From contig CAJUTQ010000032.1 in the NCBI GenBank assembly GCA_910589265.1, forward strand, positions 1-28,843: a DNA stretch of 28,843 nt, read 5' to 3'. The notes beneath the pieces are model-generated. The model searched no databases, was not told where the DNA came from, and worked only from the letters and a program-made list of their open reading frames with translations. Position 1 is the stretch's first letter. The number at the start of each line of letters is the position of its first letter. The position numbers and the translations under genes were made by a program. The DNA is from an uncultured Lachnospiraceae bacterium (GTDB lineage Bacteria > Bacillota > Clostridia > Lachnospirales > Lachnospiraceae). Of the stretch, positions 13,572 through 22,000 are shown piece by piece.

Positions 13572-14978
13572 ATGGGCTTTTCATATGGTTTATTGGGCAT
13601 CGGGAATACGATTGCGGAAAACAGGAAGGAAAAACAGAGGAAAGCAGCCCTGCCAGACAGGAAAAAGGTTCTGGACAGGGAGATGGAGGAATTCTGTGAT
13701 AAAATGGCAGCGGTATATGGCATTACACGTGGCATCAATCTGGTAGAACTGCAGATGTCTATCGCAAATGCGGATTACTATTATGAAGAAATGCTAATGA
13801 AAAATGAAGATGCGGCTGTTTTCCTTGAGGGTGAAAGGGAACAGATTATTTCCCGCAGGAATGCCATGTTTGACAGGATACGGCAGCTTCCGATTGAGGG
13901 GCAGTATGCCCCCGATAAGAGTGGTATGAGGATTGGAAGACAGAGCGGCGTTATGAGGGAGGGCGGCCCTAACAGCCTGTTGAAGCAGGCGGAAAAGTAT
14001 ATTGAAAATAATGGGATGGATTTCCCTACAGAAGAATATCTGCAGAGGATTCATTATCAATATACAAAGGTACTTGATGAAATAGAGAAGGAGATAGCAA
14101 TCCTGAGAAAAGGAATTGCGGGAGAGGAATATGTCAACGAACAGTTAAGGCTTTATGAAGGGAAATACAGGGTTTTAAAGAACATTGTCTTGGAATCCGT
14201 TGATTCGCAGGGAAACACATCAGAAGTTGACGCTTATATCATTACTGATAAAGGACTTGTTGTAGCAGAAATAAAAAACTATGGGAATGAGAACCAGAGA
14301 CTGCATATTACCAATGACGGCAGGTGGGTGATTGAGGATATCCATAACGGGAATATCCTCAAACGGATTGATAAATCGCCAGTGGAACAGAATACAAGGC
14401 ACTGCCTTGCGGTGGAGAGGCTGTTAGTACAGGAATTTGGGGAAGACTGTAATATTCCTGTGATTCCTGTTATATTTATAGCAAACAATAAAGTCAGCAT
14501 CAGTAACGAGAGTAAGAGCGATGTCATCCGTGTTTCAGAGTTTTATACGTTTAACAATTCCATACAAAATTCGGCAACAGTATCCAAAGAAATGCAGGGA
14601 AAGATCGAAAGCCTGTTAAACGCGCGAAATATAGGTTCTCAGCCTTTTAAGGTAAACAGCAGGTGGAGGATCATGGACTGCATAGAGGAGATGGAGAGGG
14701 TTTTTACAAACTATGTCCTATATAATAATGAAATCGCAGAGGAATATCAGCGGGCAGTCATAAGAAATACGCCTGTGAAAGAGAGAAAGAAAAGGGTATC
14801 AAAAAAGCCAAGTATCAGAACAATAGTACTCTGTCTGTTGCCGTATATACCTATTATATTTTTCGGATGGACACCGCAGTTCAGGTTAATCTTATTGATC
14901 AGTTATACAATCGCGTTGTGCAATATACCACTTGGTTTGGTGGCGATGGTTGCTTTATATATGATAATAATTGGATAG
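13572..14978 (+). CDS. NERD-domain nuclease-like membrane protein
   Basis: A 468-aa protein. ATG 13572 follows AGGAGG by five bases; a frame opening at 13518 would add 18 residues but has no SD and starts close to the operator. The N-terminal 180 residues are helical and charged. Residues about 183-330 match the nuclease-related domain (NERD): GEEYVNEQL, then EVDAYIITDKGLVVAEIKNY with D220, E233 and K235 in the PD-(D/E)xK arrangement. The last 50 residues contain two hydrophobic helices, so the nuclease-like domain is probably tethered to the membrane, facing the cytoplasm. NERD proteins are of uncertain function and often mobile. It is divergent from the Xre gene and probably controlled by it. 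A hairpin follows the stop. Confidence 0.8.
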   Translation: MGFSYGLLGIGNTIAENRKEKQRKAALPDRKKVLDREMEEFCDKMAAVYGITRGINLVELQMSIANADYYYEEMLMKNEDAAVFLEGEREQIISRRNAMFDRIRQLPIEGQYAPDKSGMRIGRQSGVMREGGPNSLLKQAEKYIENNGMDFPTEEYLQRIHYQYTKVLDEIEKEIAILRKGIAGEEYVNEQLRLYEGKYRVLKNIVLESVDSQGNTSEVDAYIITDKGLVVAEIKNYGNENQRLHITNDGRWVIEDIHNGNILKRIDKSPVEQNTRHCLAVERLLVQEFGEDCNIPVIPVIFIANNKVSISNESKSDVIRVSEFYTFNNSIQNSATVSKEMQGKIESLLNARNIGSQPFKVNSRWRIMDCIEEMERVFTNYVLYNNEIAEEYQRAVIRNTPVKERKKRVSKKPSIRTIVLCLLPYIPIIFFGWTPQFRLILLISYTIALCNIPLGLVAMVALYMIIIG

Positions 14979-14994
14979 AGCAACGTATGTAGAA

Positions 14995-15023
14995 AAGAGC
15001 TTTCCCCAAAACGGAAGGCTCTT
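14995..15023. terminator. Hairpin after NERD gene
   Basis: AAGAGCTTTCC and GGAAGGCTCTT pair with one mismatch across a seven-base loop. A-rich rather than T-rich sequence follows on the plus strand, while the minus strand has a TTTT tail, so termination strength on the plus strand is doubtful. Confidence 0.45.
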
Positions 15024-15130
15024 AAAAATTAGGATTATAGTTGGTTGATGGATCAAAAATTAAGATCTGAAATGATGGGGTGGAAGCCGCTCATCAAACT
15101 TGTTTTAAAAATGCAATCGGGAAAATATTG

Positions 15131-15136
15131 TATAAT
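15131..15136 (+). promoter_or_regulatory. -10 element of 67-aa gene
   Basis: A perfect TATAAT 31 bases before the ATG at 15168. No good -35 is placed 16-18 bp upstream, so the promoter is weak or needs an activator. Confidence 0.35.
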
Positions 15137-15167
15137 GAATTAAGCGACAGAGGAGGGATGCTTATAT

Positions 15168-15371
15168 ATGAAATTATTAGATGGTGATGAACAGGACAAT
15201 AAGAATAACCAGAAAAACGTTTGGGGAAAACGAGAAGAAAATATCTGTACAGAAAACATATCTGTTAATCATGTGATTCACCCATTGAAACAGAGTAAAA
15301 ACCCAAGGGCTATTGATGATAAAGAATGGGAAAGCATGTTAGGACTCTTGAAATATCATAAAGGTGTATAA
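15168..15371 (+). CDS. Hypothetical 67-aa hydrophilic protein
   Basis: A small cytoplasmic protein with a GAGGAGGG about ten bases before its ATG and a TATAAT further upstream, so I believe it is expressed. It begins MKLLDGDEQDNKNNQK, is rich in Asn, Lys and Glu, and ends in DDKEWESMLGLLKYHKGV. It has no signal peptide, Cys pair or recognisable fold. It stands alone between the NERD and DUF262 genes. The 201 bases after it, up to 15572, are AT-rich and show nothing I can name. The function is unknown. Confidence 0.55.
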   Translation: MKLLDGDEQDNKNNQKNVWGKREENICTENISVNHVIHPLKQSKNPRAIDDKEWESMLGLLKYHKGV

Positions 15372-15572
15372 AGAAATTCCAGCAGATATTTTATAAAGAT
15401 AATTTTTTCTGTGTAATACAAAAAATTATTAATGAAGAATATAAGTTTGATATTATGATGGTTAATATTTTTATAATTTTATGAACATAACATCTTGCGG
15501 TATCCTGCAATGCACTTTATAATATATTTTATCAGATCTGCCTAAACCATTTTCAGAAAAAGGAGGCCTTTA

Positions 15573-16529
15573 ATGAAGAGTTATATCAAAACAAGGACTG
15601 TGCAGTCTATCGTAAGGGATATCAAAAAGGGCAAGATTGTCTTGGAAACAGGTATCCAGAGAAAGCAGGACCAGTGGGACAGAAAGAAGAAGTCATTATT
15701 GATCCTGTCTGCCATACAGGAGATCATTATTCCTGGCATATTTGCGAAAGAAACGGTAAATGAGAAAGGCGAGACTGCCTGGGAGATACTGGACGGAAAG
15801 CAGAGGCTTACAGTGCTGAATTCCTTTTTAAACGACGGATTCAGATTGGATAAATCTTATGAGGAAGACTATGCAGGGAAGAAATTCTCAGAGCTGGATG
15901 AGGATGTCCAGAATACGATCAAGAATGCGGAGATCACGATTAATGTATATCAGGAGATCAGTGAGCAGGAGACAGAGGATATTTTCTGCAGGCTGAACAA
16001 TGGACAGCAGTTATCCAACGACAATCTGTATAGGGCGCATATGGGGGCAGACTTAAGGAAATTCGTGGATGAAGCGGTAAACAAGCCCTTTATGGAGAAA
16101 GTGAATTTTACAAAGGGACAGCTTCGCAAGTCAGAGGATCAGGGTGTGATATTGTCGGCACTTGCCTTGATATCTGATGAAAGCGTCAGCGACCTCAGCA
16201 AGAAGTCGATCATACAGTTCATAGACGACTTTAAGCAGCGGTATGATCAGGAGCTGTGTGATATCATACTGGCATCCTTGGATGCTTTGGATGAAGCAAT
16301 CCCTGAGAAGCATAAGAACCTGAAAAAAGTGAGTGTTCCAATGATCATAGCAAATGAAGCACTCTGCCTGAAAGACAGCAAAAAGCAGAAAACCTATGCA
16401 GACAATCTCAATGCATTTCTTGATGATTATGAAAACAGGGAAGACTATCTGGAACTGTGCAAGACCAGCACAGCAAGCAGTCAGAATGTAGGAAAGAGAA
16501 ACAGTTATTTCTATGATATGACAAAGTAA
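15573..16529 (+). CDS. DUF262-domain protein
   Basis: A 318-aa protein with a strong AGGAGG six bases before ATG. It is a ParB/sulfiredoxin-like DUF262 protein, as in the N-terminal half of GmrS/GmrD-type modification-dependent restriction enzymes. It carries LETGIQRKQDQWDRKKKS near residue 23, IIIPGIFAKE, and the diagnostic DGKQRLT at 74-80, followed by a helical region with EIxxxETEDIFxRLNNG. The DUF1524 HNH nuclease half that normally follows in full-length GmrSD is missing, and no nuclease gene is adjacent, so this is a stand-alone version. The DGxQR motif is intact, so NTP binding is plausible. It may be a defence component or element cargo. It ends at a strong terminator. Confidence 0.75.
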   Translation: MKSYIKTRTVQSIVRDIKKGKIVLETGIQRKQDQWDRKKKSLLILSAIQEIIIPGIFAKETVNEKGETAWEILDGKQRLTVLNSFLNDGFRLDKSYEEDYAGKKFSELDEDVQNTIKNAEITINVYQEISEQETEDIFCRLNNGQQLSNDNLYRAHMGADLRKFVDEAVNKPFMEKVNFTKGQLRKSEDQGVILSALALISDESVSDLSKKSIIQFIDDFKQRYDQELCDIILASLDALDEAIPEKHKNLKKVSVPMIIANEALCLKDSKKQKTYADNLNAFLDDYENREDYLELCKTSTASSQNVGKRNSYFYDMTK

Positions 16530-16600
16530 AGGTGAGCAGTCCTAAAACGAAATGTGTAATGTTTGTATGCAGTATGATGCGTGTTTTGTGAATTAATCAT

Positions 16601-16637
16601 AAAAATCCTGTGTGAGAATTCTCATACAGGATTTTTT
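16601..16637 (+). terminator. Strong intrinsic terminator
   Basis: AAAAATCCTGTGTGAG and CTCATACAGGATTTTT form a 16-bp stem with one G-T wobble, loop AATT and a T-run. Its left arm recurs almost unchanged in the terminator at 26689. Confidence 0.85.
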
Positions 16638-17058
16638 AAATACAAGTACTTATAATGAAATGAAACTGTGTATTGAGTAGTACCATTGTTCATTTCTGAT
16701 TTTCTTATTATTATAAGGTATTACTTTCTAATTATTACAGAAAAATGGAACTATGTGCAGTTTCGTTGTGCCCAAAATATGCTTTGGGTATATCTTAACG
16801 CAATTTCGATCTATTATATTTATTATACTAAGTTTTTACAGCGATCTTAGCATTCTCATTTTCTTAAAACCGTCTGATTTTCCACTATATTGACGAATAT
16901 CTACATATGCGCTACAATTTACTAAGGGCAAAATATTGAACATAATCAAAATATTAAATATATAAAATTTTAATTATGTTTTTCGTGTCCTTGTCTATAA
17001 TGAAAGGACTTGCCTATAAAAAGGGTAGAAAATTTAAATTTGGAAGGAGAAACGTATT
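16638..17058. other. Gene-free 420-base gap
   Basis: An AT-rich spacer between the DUF262 terminator and the first lipoprotein gene. I see no ORF with an SD, no long hairpin and no repeat; only the promoter at 16936-16964 and a second TATAAT at 16996-17001 can be supported. Confidence 0.5.
16936..16964 (+). promoter_or_regulatory. Promoter of first lipoprotein gene
   Basis: TTGAAC (16936-16941), a 17-bp spacer and TATATA (16959-16964), giving a leader of about 90 bases. A perfect TATAAT at 16996-17001 could be a second start but lacks a good -35. Confidence 0.45.
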
Positions 17059-17880
17059 ATGAGAAAGAAAATTTTAGGTATTATGGCGGTAACATTAACA
17101 GCCTCTATGATGGCTGCATCTTTAACAGGATGTGGCACTCAGGCAAAGGCGACAGATCAGGAAGTGGTTATGGAGGAAGAGCCCATTATCGTTACGGATG
17201 AAGAGGATTCAGAGGAAGTAACCATTGAGACAGAAGATGAGATCACTGAGACAGAGGAAGTGATTGCTGATGACGGGGAAACGGATGCAGAAGCGACCTA
17301 TACGGAGCATGAGTACTTCTTCGCGCTGGATGAACAGGATGATAGTACAGCGGAGGAGATTGATATGAATATGTTGAAACCTGATGGAAATAGTTTTGAA
17401 TTAAAGGAGTCTGTAAATCTTTACAGTCCTGATTTCAAATGCATTATAGGTTATTCAAAACCCAATATCAATGTCTACGCGGTGACATCAAGCGAAGAGT
17501 GGTATTGTATTAGCTTTGCAGATGAAACGCCTGAGTACCAGCTTGTACTTGCTAAAGCAGAAGATATCGTTGCAGCGTCAGGTATTGAAGGTGATACAAA
17601 AGCTGATGTGATCATTACGGAGGATAATGTGAAACAAACATTTGCTCAACTGGCGTCTGAGGCGAAAGAGAAATATGAATTATTGGATGTGCCCTTTGAT
17701 GATATGGAGTACATTGAATTCTCTATTCCGAAAGATTGTGAGAATTTGGAGAATTGGGTTGGACAGATGTATGTTATCAACAATATGTCTAATTATTCTA
17801 CGTACTGTATTGAACTGCAAGATACTGATTATGGTGATGGATATCTGAATTTCAAATTGTACTATGCGAATTCTAACTAA
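17059..17880 (+). CDS. Lipoprotein 1
   Basis: A 273-aa lipoprotein with GGAAGGAGAA before ATG. The N-terminus MRKKILGIMAVTLTA leads to the lipobox SLTGC, with lipidated Cys25, so it should be attached to the outer face of the cytoplasmic membrane. Residues about 30-85 are a very acidic linker. A domain of about 95 residues follows, containing ESVNLYSPDFKCIIGYSKPNINVYAV, a Trp-containing strand and LVLAKAEDI. The same pattern occurs in the lipoprotein at 18033 and looks SH3-like. A C-terminal region (about 190-273) has IEFSIPKDCENLENWVGQMYVI. No enzyme motif is seen. It is followed by a strong hairpin, so it is transcribed separately from the next lipoprotein. Confidence 0.75.
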   Translation: MRKKILGIMAVTLTASMMAASLTGCGTQAKATDQEVVMEEEPIIVTDEEDSEEVTIETEDEITETEEVIADDGETDAEATYTEHEYFFALDEQDDSTAEEIDMNMLKPDGNSFELKESVNLYSPDFKCIIGYSKPNINVYAVTSSEEWYCISFADETPEYQLVLAKAEDIVAASGIEGDTKADVIITEDNVKQTFAQLASEAKEKYELLDVPFDDMEYIEFSIPKDCENLENWVGQMYVINNMSNYSTYCIELQDTDYGDGYLNFKLYYANSN

Positions 17881-17896
17881 CCATTTTTAAAAACTT

Positions 17897-17940
17897 AATA
17901 AATAGAAGTAATCTGTTCATGCAGGTTGCTTCTATTTATT
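17897..17940 (+). terminator. Long hairpin terminator
   Basis: A 19-bp stem (17897-17915 with 17922-17940) that is fully paired apart from G-T wobbles, starting AATAAATAGAAG and ending CTTCTATTTATT. The T-tract is short, but stem length suggests an effective terminator between the two lipoprotein genes. Confidence 0.65.
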
Positions 17941-18032
17941 CAAAAGGAATATACAGAGATGTATTGCTTATAATGAATTGTTAATGGTCATAGGTTTTGA
18001 TTTTACAGATTATTTGAAAGGAGAACTTGATT

Positions 18033-18938
18033 ATGAAGAAAAAATTTTTCTCAATATTTTTAATGATAGGACTTGTGGCTTCTCTTGTAGCTTGCGGAAG
18101 CAATGACAAGGAGACAGAAACGACAAGTGCGGAAGTAGTTCAAAAAGATGCTCTGGATGCGGGGGGTGAGGCAACTGCTGCTTCTGGAATTAAAGTTTCA
18201 GAAGAGCAATCCAAAGAAGAGAATGTTTCAGATGTAAAAGAAGAGATGGAGTATACAGAACAGAGGGATATCTTTGTAGTGAAACACATTGATACAGGAG
18301 ATGGGACAGAGATAGATTTGAGTGAAAAAGAAACAATAAATGGTCCTTTTGTATTTACGGAGAGCATAGATATTTATTCTTACTTTTTTACTTATGCAGG
18401 ATACACAAAACCTGATATAGAAATTCATTCTGTTGGAAAGGTTGGCGATTGGATTTTTGTTCCATTTGCCCAGTCTGCATTTCTGGTTAAAGCAGAAGAT
18501 TTTGATAGAGCAGCAGTTTTGAAGGATAGAGGTAGCGAGCATGAAGATGTTCAAGACGTGGCAGAGCTTCCAGAAGTTATCAGAGAGGGGGCTGCCGCAG
18601 AAGAGCCTGCGGAAAAAATACCTACTGCAGAGGTGCCTGTTGCGGAAACACCTGTTCCTGTACAAAGTAATAAGTACACTCCCGAAGAAGCGATAGCGGT
18701 TTATCGTTCTGCTATGGAGGCAGGAGGTATGACTTGGGATCCATCTATAAAGGATGTGACAAGTTGGGGAACAGGTTGGATTTATCTTGAAAAAGGTCAG
18801 CCTGAATGGTGTGCATCTACAAATCTTGAATCTGCAGCAATGGGAGATAGTGCTGGTCGATCTTGGACTAAGTATTATTTGGAAGTAACAGGTTCAGATG
18901 AAAATGCAGTTTATGTTACCGAATGGACTAGTAATTAG
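18033..18938 (+). CDS. Lipoprotein 2, paralogous central domain
   Basis: A 301-aa lipoprotein. ATG 18033 lies nine bases after AAGGAG; a TTG at 18027 would add two residues. The signal MKKKFFSIFLMIG leads to lipobox SLVAC with Cys21. An acidic Ser/Thr/Glu linker runs to about residue 75. The domain shared with the previous lipoprotein follows: FTESIDIYSYFFTYAGYTKPDIEIHSV, WIFVPFA and LVKAED. Next comes a Pro/Glu/Ala repeat-like spacer (AEVPVAETPVPV) and a C-terminal domain of about 90 residues opening YTPEEAIAVYRSAMEAGG and ending VYVTEWTSN, absent from lipoprotein 1. It is probably extracytoplasmic and ligand-binding or structural; no catalytic motif is seen. Confidence 0.75.
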   Translation: MKKKFFSIFLMIGLVASLVACGSNDKETETTSAEVVQKDALDAGGEATAASGIKVSEEQSKEENVSDVKEEMEYTEQRDIFVVKHIDTGDGTEIDLSEKETINGPFVFTESIDIYSYFFTYAGYTKPDIEIHSVGKVGDWIFVPFAQSAFLVKAEDFDRAAVLKDRGSEHEDVQDVAELPEVIREGAAAEEPAEKIPTAEVPVAETPVPVQSNKYTPEEAIAVYRSAMEAGGMTWDPSIKDVTSWGTGWIYLEKGQPEWCASTNLESAAMGDSAGRSWTKYYLEVTGSDENAVYVTEWTSN

Positions 18939-18947
18939 GATAAAGAT

Positions 18948-18980
18948 AAGAGACCTTGGAGAAATCTGAGGTCTTTTTTT
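18948..18980 (+). terminator. Intrinsic terminator
   Basis: AGACCT (18951-18956) pairs with AGGTCT (18969-18974), extended by weaker A/T and G-T pairs, followed by T7. It ends lipoprotein 2 and lies inside the over-long frame of the next gene, arguing against a start at 18956. Confidence 0.7.
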
Positions 18981-19058
18981 CTTTATACTTTTTTATCCCC
19001 AAATTCATAATAACAAACACTCTGTTTATCTATAATAATAAAGAAAACTTAAAAAACA

Positions 19059-19091
19059 ATGAAAGGAGGAGACGAAAAAGAGAGCTATTAA
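19059..19091 (+). CDS. Possible 10-codon leader ORF
   Basis: ATG at 19059 opens MKGGDEKESY and ends at TAA 19089-19091, whose last A is the first base of the ATG of the 1,499-aa gene. The strong AAAGGAGG (19062-19069) is 21 bases from that ATG, too far for normal use. The leader has no SD of its own. A TATAAT lies at 19031-19036. It may couple translation or be chance. Confidence 0.2.
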   Translation: MKGGDEKESY

Positions 19092-22000
19092 TGAAGTGGC
19101 TTTCTTTAAACATAATGATAAAAGAAATGTGCAAAAGAAAATTTATATACATAAAAATAATGATGCTTGTATTGGTGGGACTATGTTTTGCAAACAACCC
19201 AATGACAGTAAAAGCGGAAAGTATATCACTTACTTCTATTGGATTTGACGATCATAACGGTATGAAGGCATATATCAATGGAAAGCCAGTGTACTGTATT
19301 CAAAGAGGATACCCATTTAGAAGCTCTGTTTCTGAATTACAGATGGTCAATGCCACTGTTTCAGATATGATTGGTGGAAGCCATAATGGAACCATTGCCA
19401 GTGAGATCCGCTATCTTTTAAACCAAATGTCTGAGGGAGGCGAGCATCTCATGTTCAGGGGCTGGGGCGGGTGGACCTTAAACGGAGATCATACAGATGC
19501 CACACAAACAAGTACGGCAGGGGCACCATCATCTGATGCGTGGCTTGAAGTGTTTGAAGAGCACACAGATGACGATGAAGACGATCCATATCGCAATAGA
19601 TATCAGGGGTCTGGTAGTGTCAGAAAATGGATGCAGGAAGTGAGACCATATCTGACAGGTCATGAAGGCTGTGTAGCCAAATATGCAACAACGATGAAGG
19701 AGATATCCTATTCAGAAGCAGGTTTCAGTATGCCACAAGTTTATGCCCAGGCAATCACAAACTACTATTGTTGGGAAGATCCAGATGCGGCGGGGTATAG
19801 CGAAACCGCAAAGTATCAGGCAAAACAGGCACTTGATTGGGGAATTGAGTTTGGTTTTGTTACTACAATAGGTGGAAATGGAAAATTTTTAAGAGTGATT
19901 TATAAAGATTCTACAGGCGGCTATGGAAGAGGTGCTGCTAATACCTATTATGGAAGCGCAGATGGCTATATTAAAACAACCATTGGAAGTCAGTATGAAG
20001 CGATGAAACTGTATCGTCAAGTAGTGTGGAAGACAACTAATATGAGACAGATTCCTAGCTTTTCAGAATATGAACCAGAAAATTGTGAGCCTATTAAACT
20101 ATATTGGGATGAAGAACAGAGACTTTATACAGCAACTGTCTCTGATCATAATGGAGTATTGGATTATTTTGAGTTTATTGTACCTGGATGCAGTGTAACA
20201 AATAACGGAGATGGAACTTTAACAATCAGTACATCTGGTGAAGTTACTGCAACGAGTTCTCCCTCTAAAAGTGGACTGGAACCTGCAGATGGCGTTTTCA
20301 AATTACCAGATTTTTATAGATGGGATTTGGAAGGGGAAGATGTGACATTCAGATATACAGCGTTTCTTATGGATTCCGATGGAAATGGCACTTACTATGT
20401 AGAAAATGGAAGTGGAAGAGGCACAGAAAGTTCGGAATATGCTATAAAGTATCGACATAGCCATAATTATAACCCTGCATGCAATTGGTTTTGCTCTGAT
20501 TATCAGCTTGAGCAGTATACAGATAAAGATTGTACGAAAGAGAAAAATGCAGGATATGAACCAGGGTATGATGATGAAGAAGGAAATCATCATTCAGGGC
20601 ATTATACAACTCATGAACATACAGAAGCATGCAAACATAAAAATTCTTGCCCATATTACAAGAATAAAGGTGGAAATCAATATTGGAATGGGCAACCTTC
20701 TGGTGACTGTTCAGTGGTTTGGTGCTGCGGGAAACAGCATTTCAAGACATCTCCACAGGAAATCACGGGAACTTATATTGACTGGCAGGATGTATCTGGT
20801 GTTTATGCAAGAGGACAGAAGCTGATTGATCCTGAAATTTGTTATATCAAAGTAGAAACAGTTCCGCACGAATTCCCCGCAGAGACAGATACGGAAATCC
20901 TGTTAATCGCTGACCATGACGAATGGAATAATCTGACTTATACAGCACCAAATGGGAAAGTCATTAAACATGCTGATCACTTAAGAGTAGGGGAAAAGTA
21001 TCACTTAAAGTATATCTATTCTTATAAGGGAGCATCCAAGGGATTCAGGATTGAATTCTCTTTACAGAACAAACCTTATTATCAGTATAATTATTTGGCA
21101 AGAATGGAAGAGCCCTACAACAATATGCCTATCTATGAGCTTAGAACAGGCCTTGCAGGAGACAGGTATAGTCAAAGCTCTATAAATGTGCCACATGCGA
21201 GACTGGTACAGGATCTGACGGATATTACCATCAGGGGACTATATACAACGCCTGAAACTGCCTATACATTAAATGGCACATATACATGGGACAGTGGTTC
21301 TGACTGGAACGATCAGGTGTACCTTGACGCTCTGGTAACGGACCAGTTTGACGATAATTACGATAATAAAGATGCAGGAAGCATTGGTACTAATGTAAGT
21401 TCGCCATTGTTGACTGACTTTACGGTATCGAAGCCTTCCCACAATGATATGCTTGTTGTTTGGGAGTTTGATACAGAACCAGAGATATTTACTTCCGCGT
21501 TGGTCTATGGAACTGCCTACATTGAGGTTGGCGAGAATGACAATTTCACAAAGAATTATTTTGACGAGGCCTATAATTTCGCCAAAGATAAGATGGCTGC
21601 AACTGCTTATACGAATTGGTTCTATAGCTTTGAGGAACACAATAACGTTGGAGGAGTTGGTTATTTCAGCTCAGAGTACACAGGGGCAGGCGGACCACAA
21701 TCCAACAATCCTATTCCTGCACATACTGTTTATACACAGAATAACGAGTATAGGACATTTGCAGTTAAAAATAAGGTATGGCAGTCTGATGTGGATATCA
21801 AAGTTTCCAACTTCGTACAGAATACAGGAGCAGGCATCACAGAGCATATCTATCAAAATAGGGACAGGGATAACCATGATCTGAACTACAACCTGTATTA
21901 TACGGTAGATGTAGTAAACCCGAAAGCGACTATTTATGAGAATAAGCAGAGATCACATGACGGGCAGACAGAAAACGATGAGAAAACGACTCCGTATGAT

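Noticed and set aside
18956..19090. Upstream extension of the 1,499-aa protein to a TTG at 18956.
   Set aside because: It runs through the intrinsic terminator of the previous lipoprotein gene and the likely promoter region, and would put about 45 basic residues before the signal peptide.
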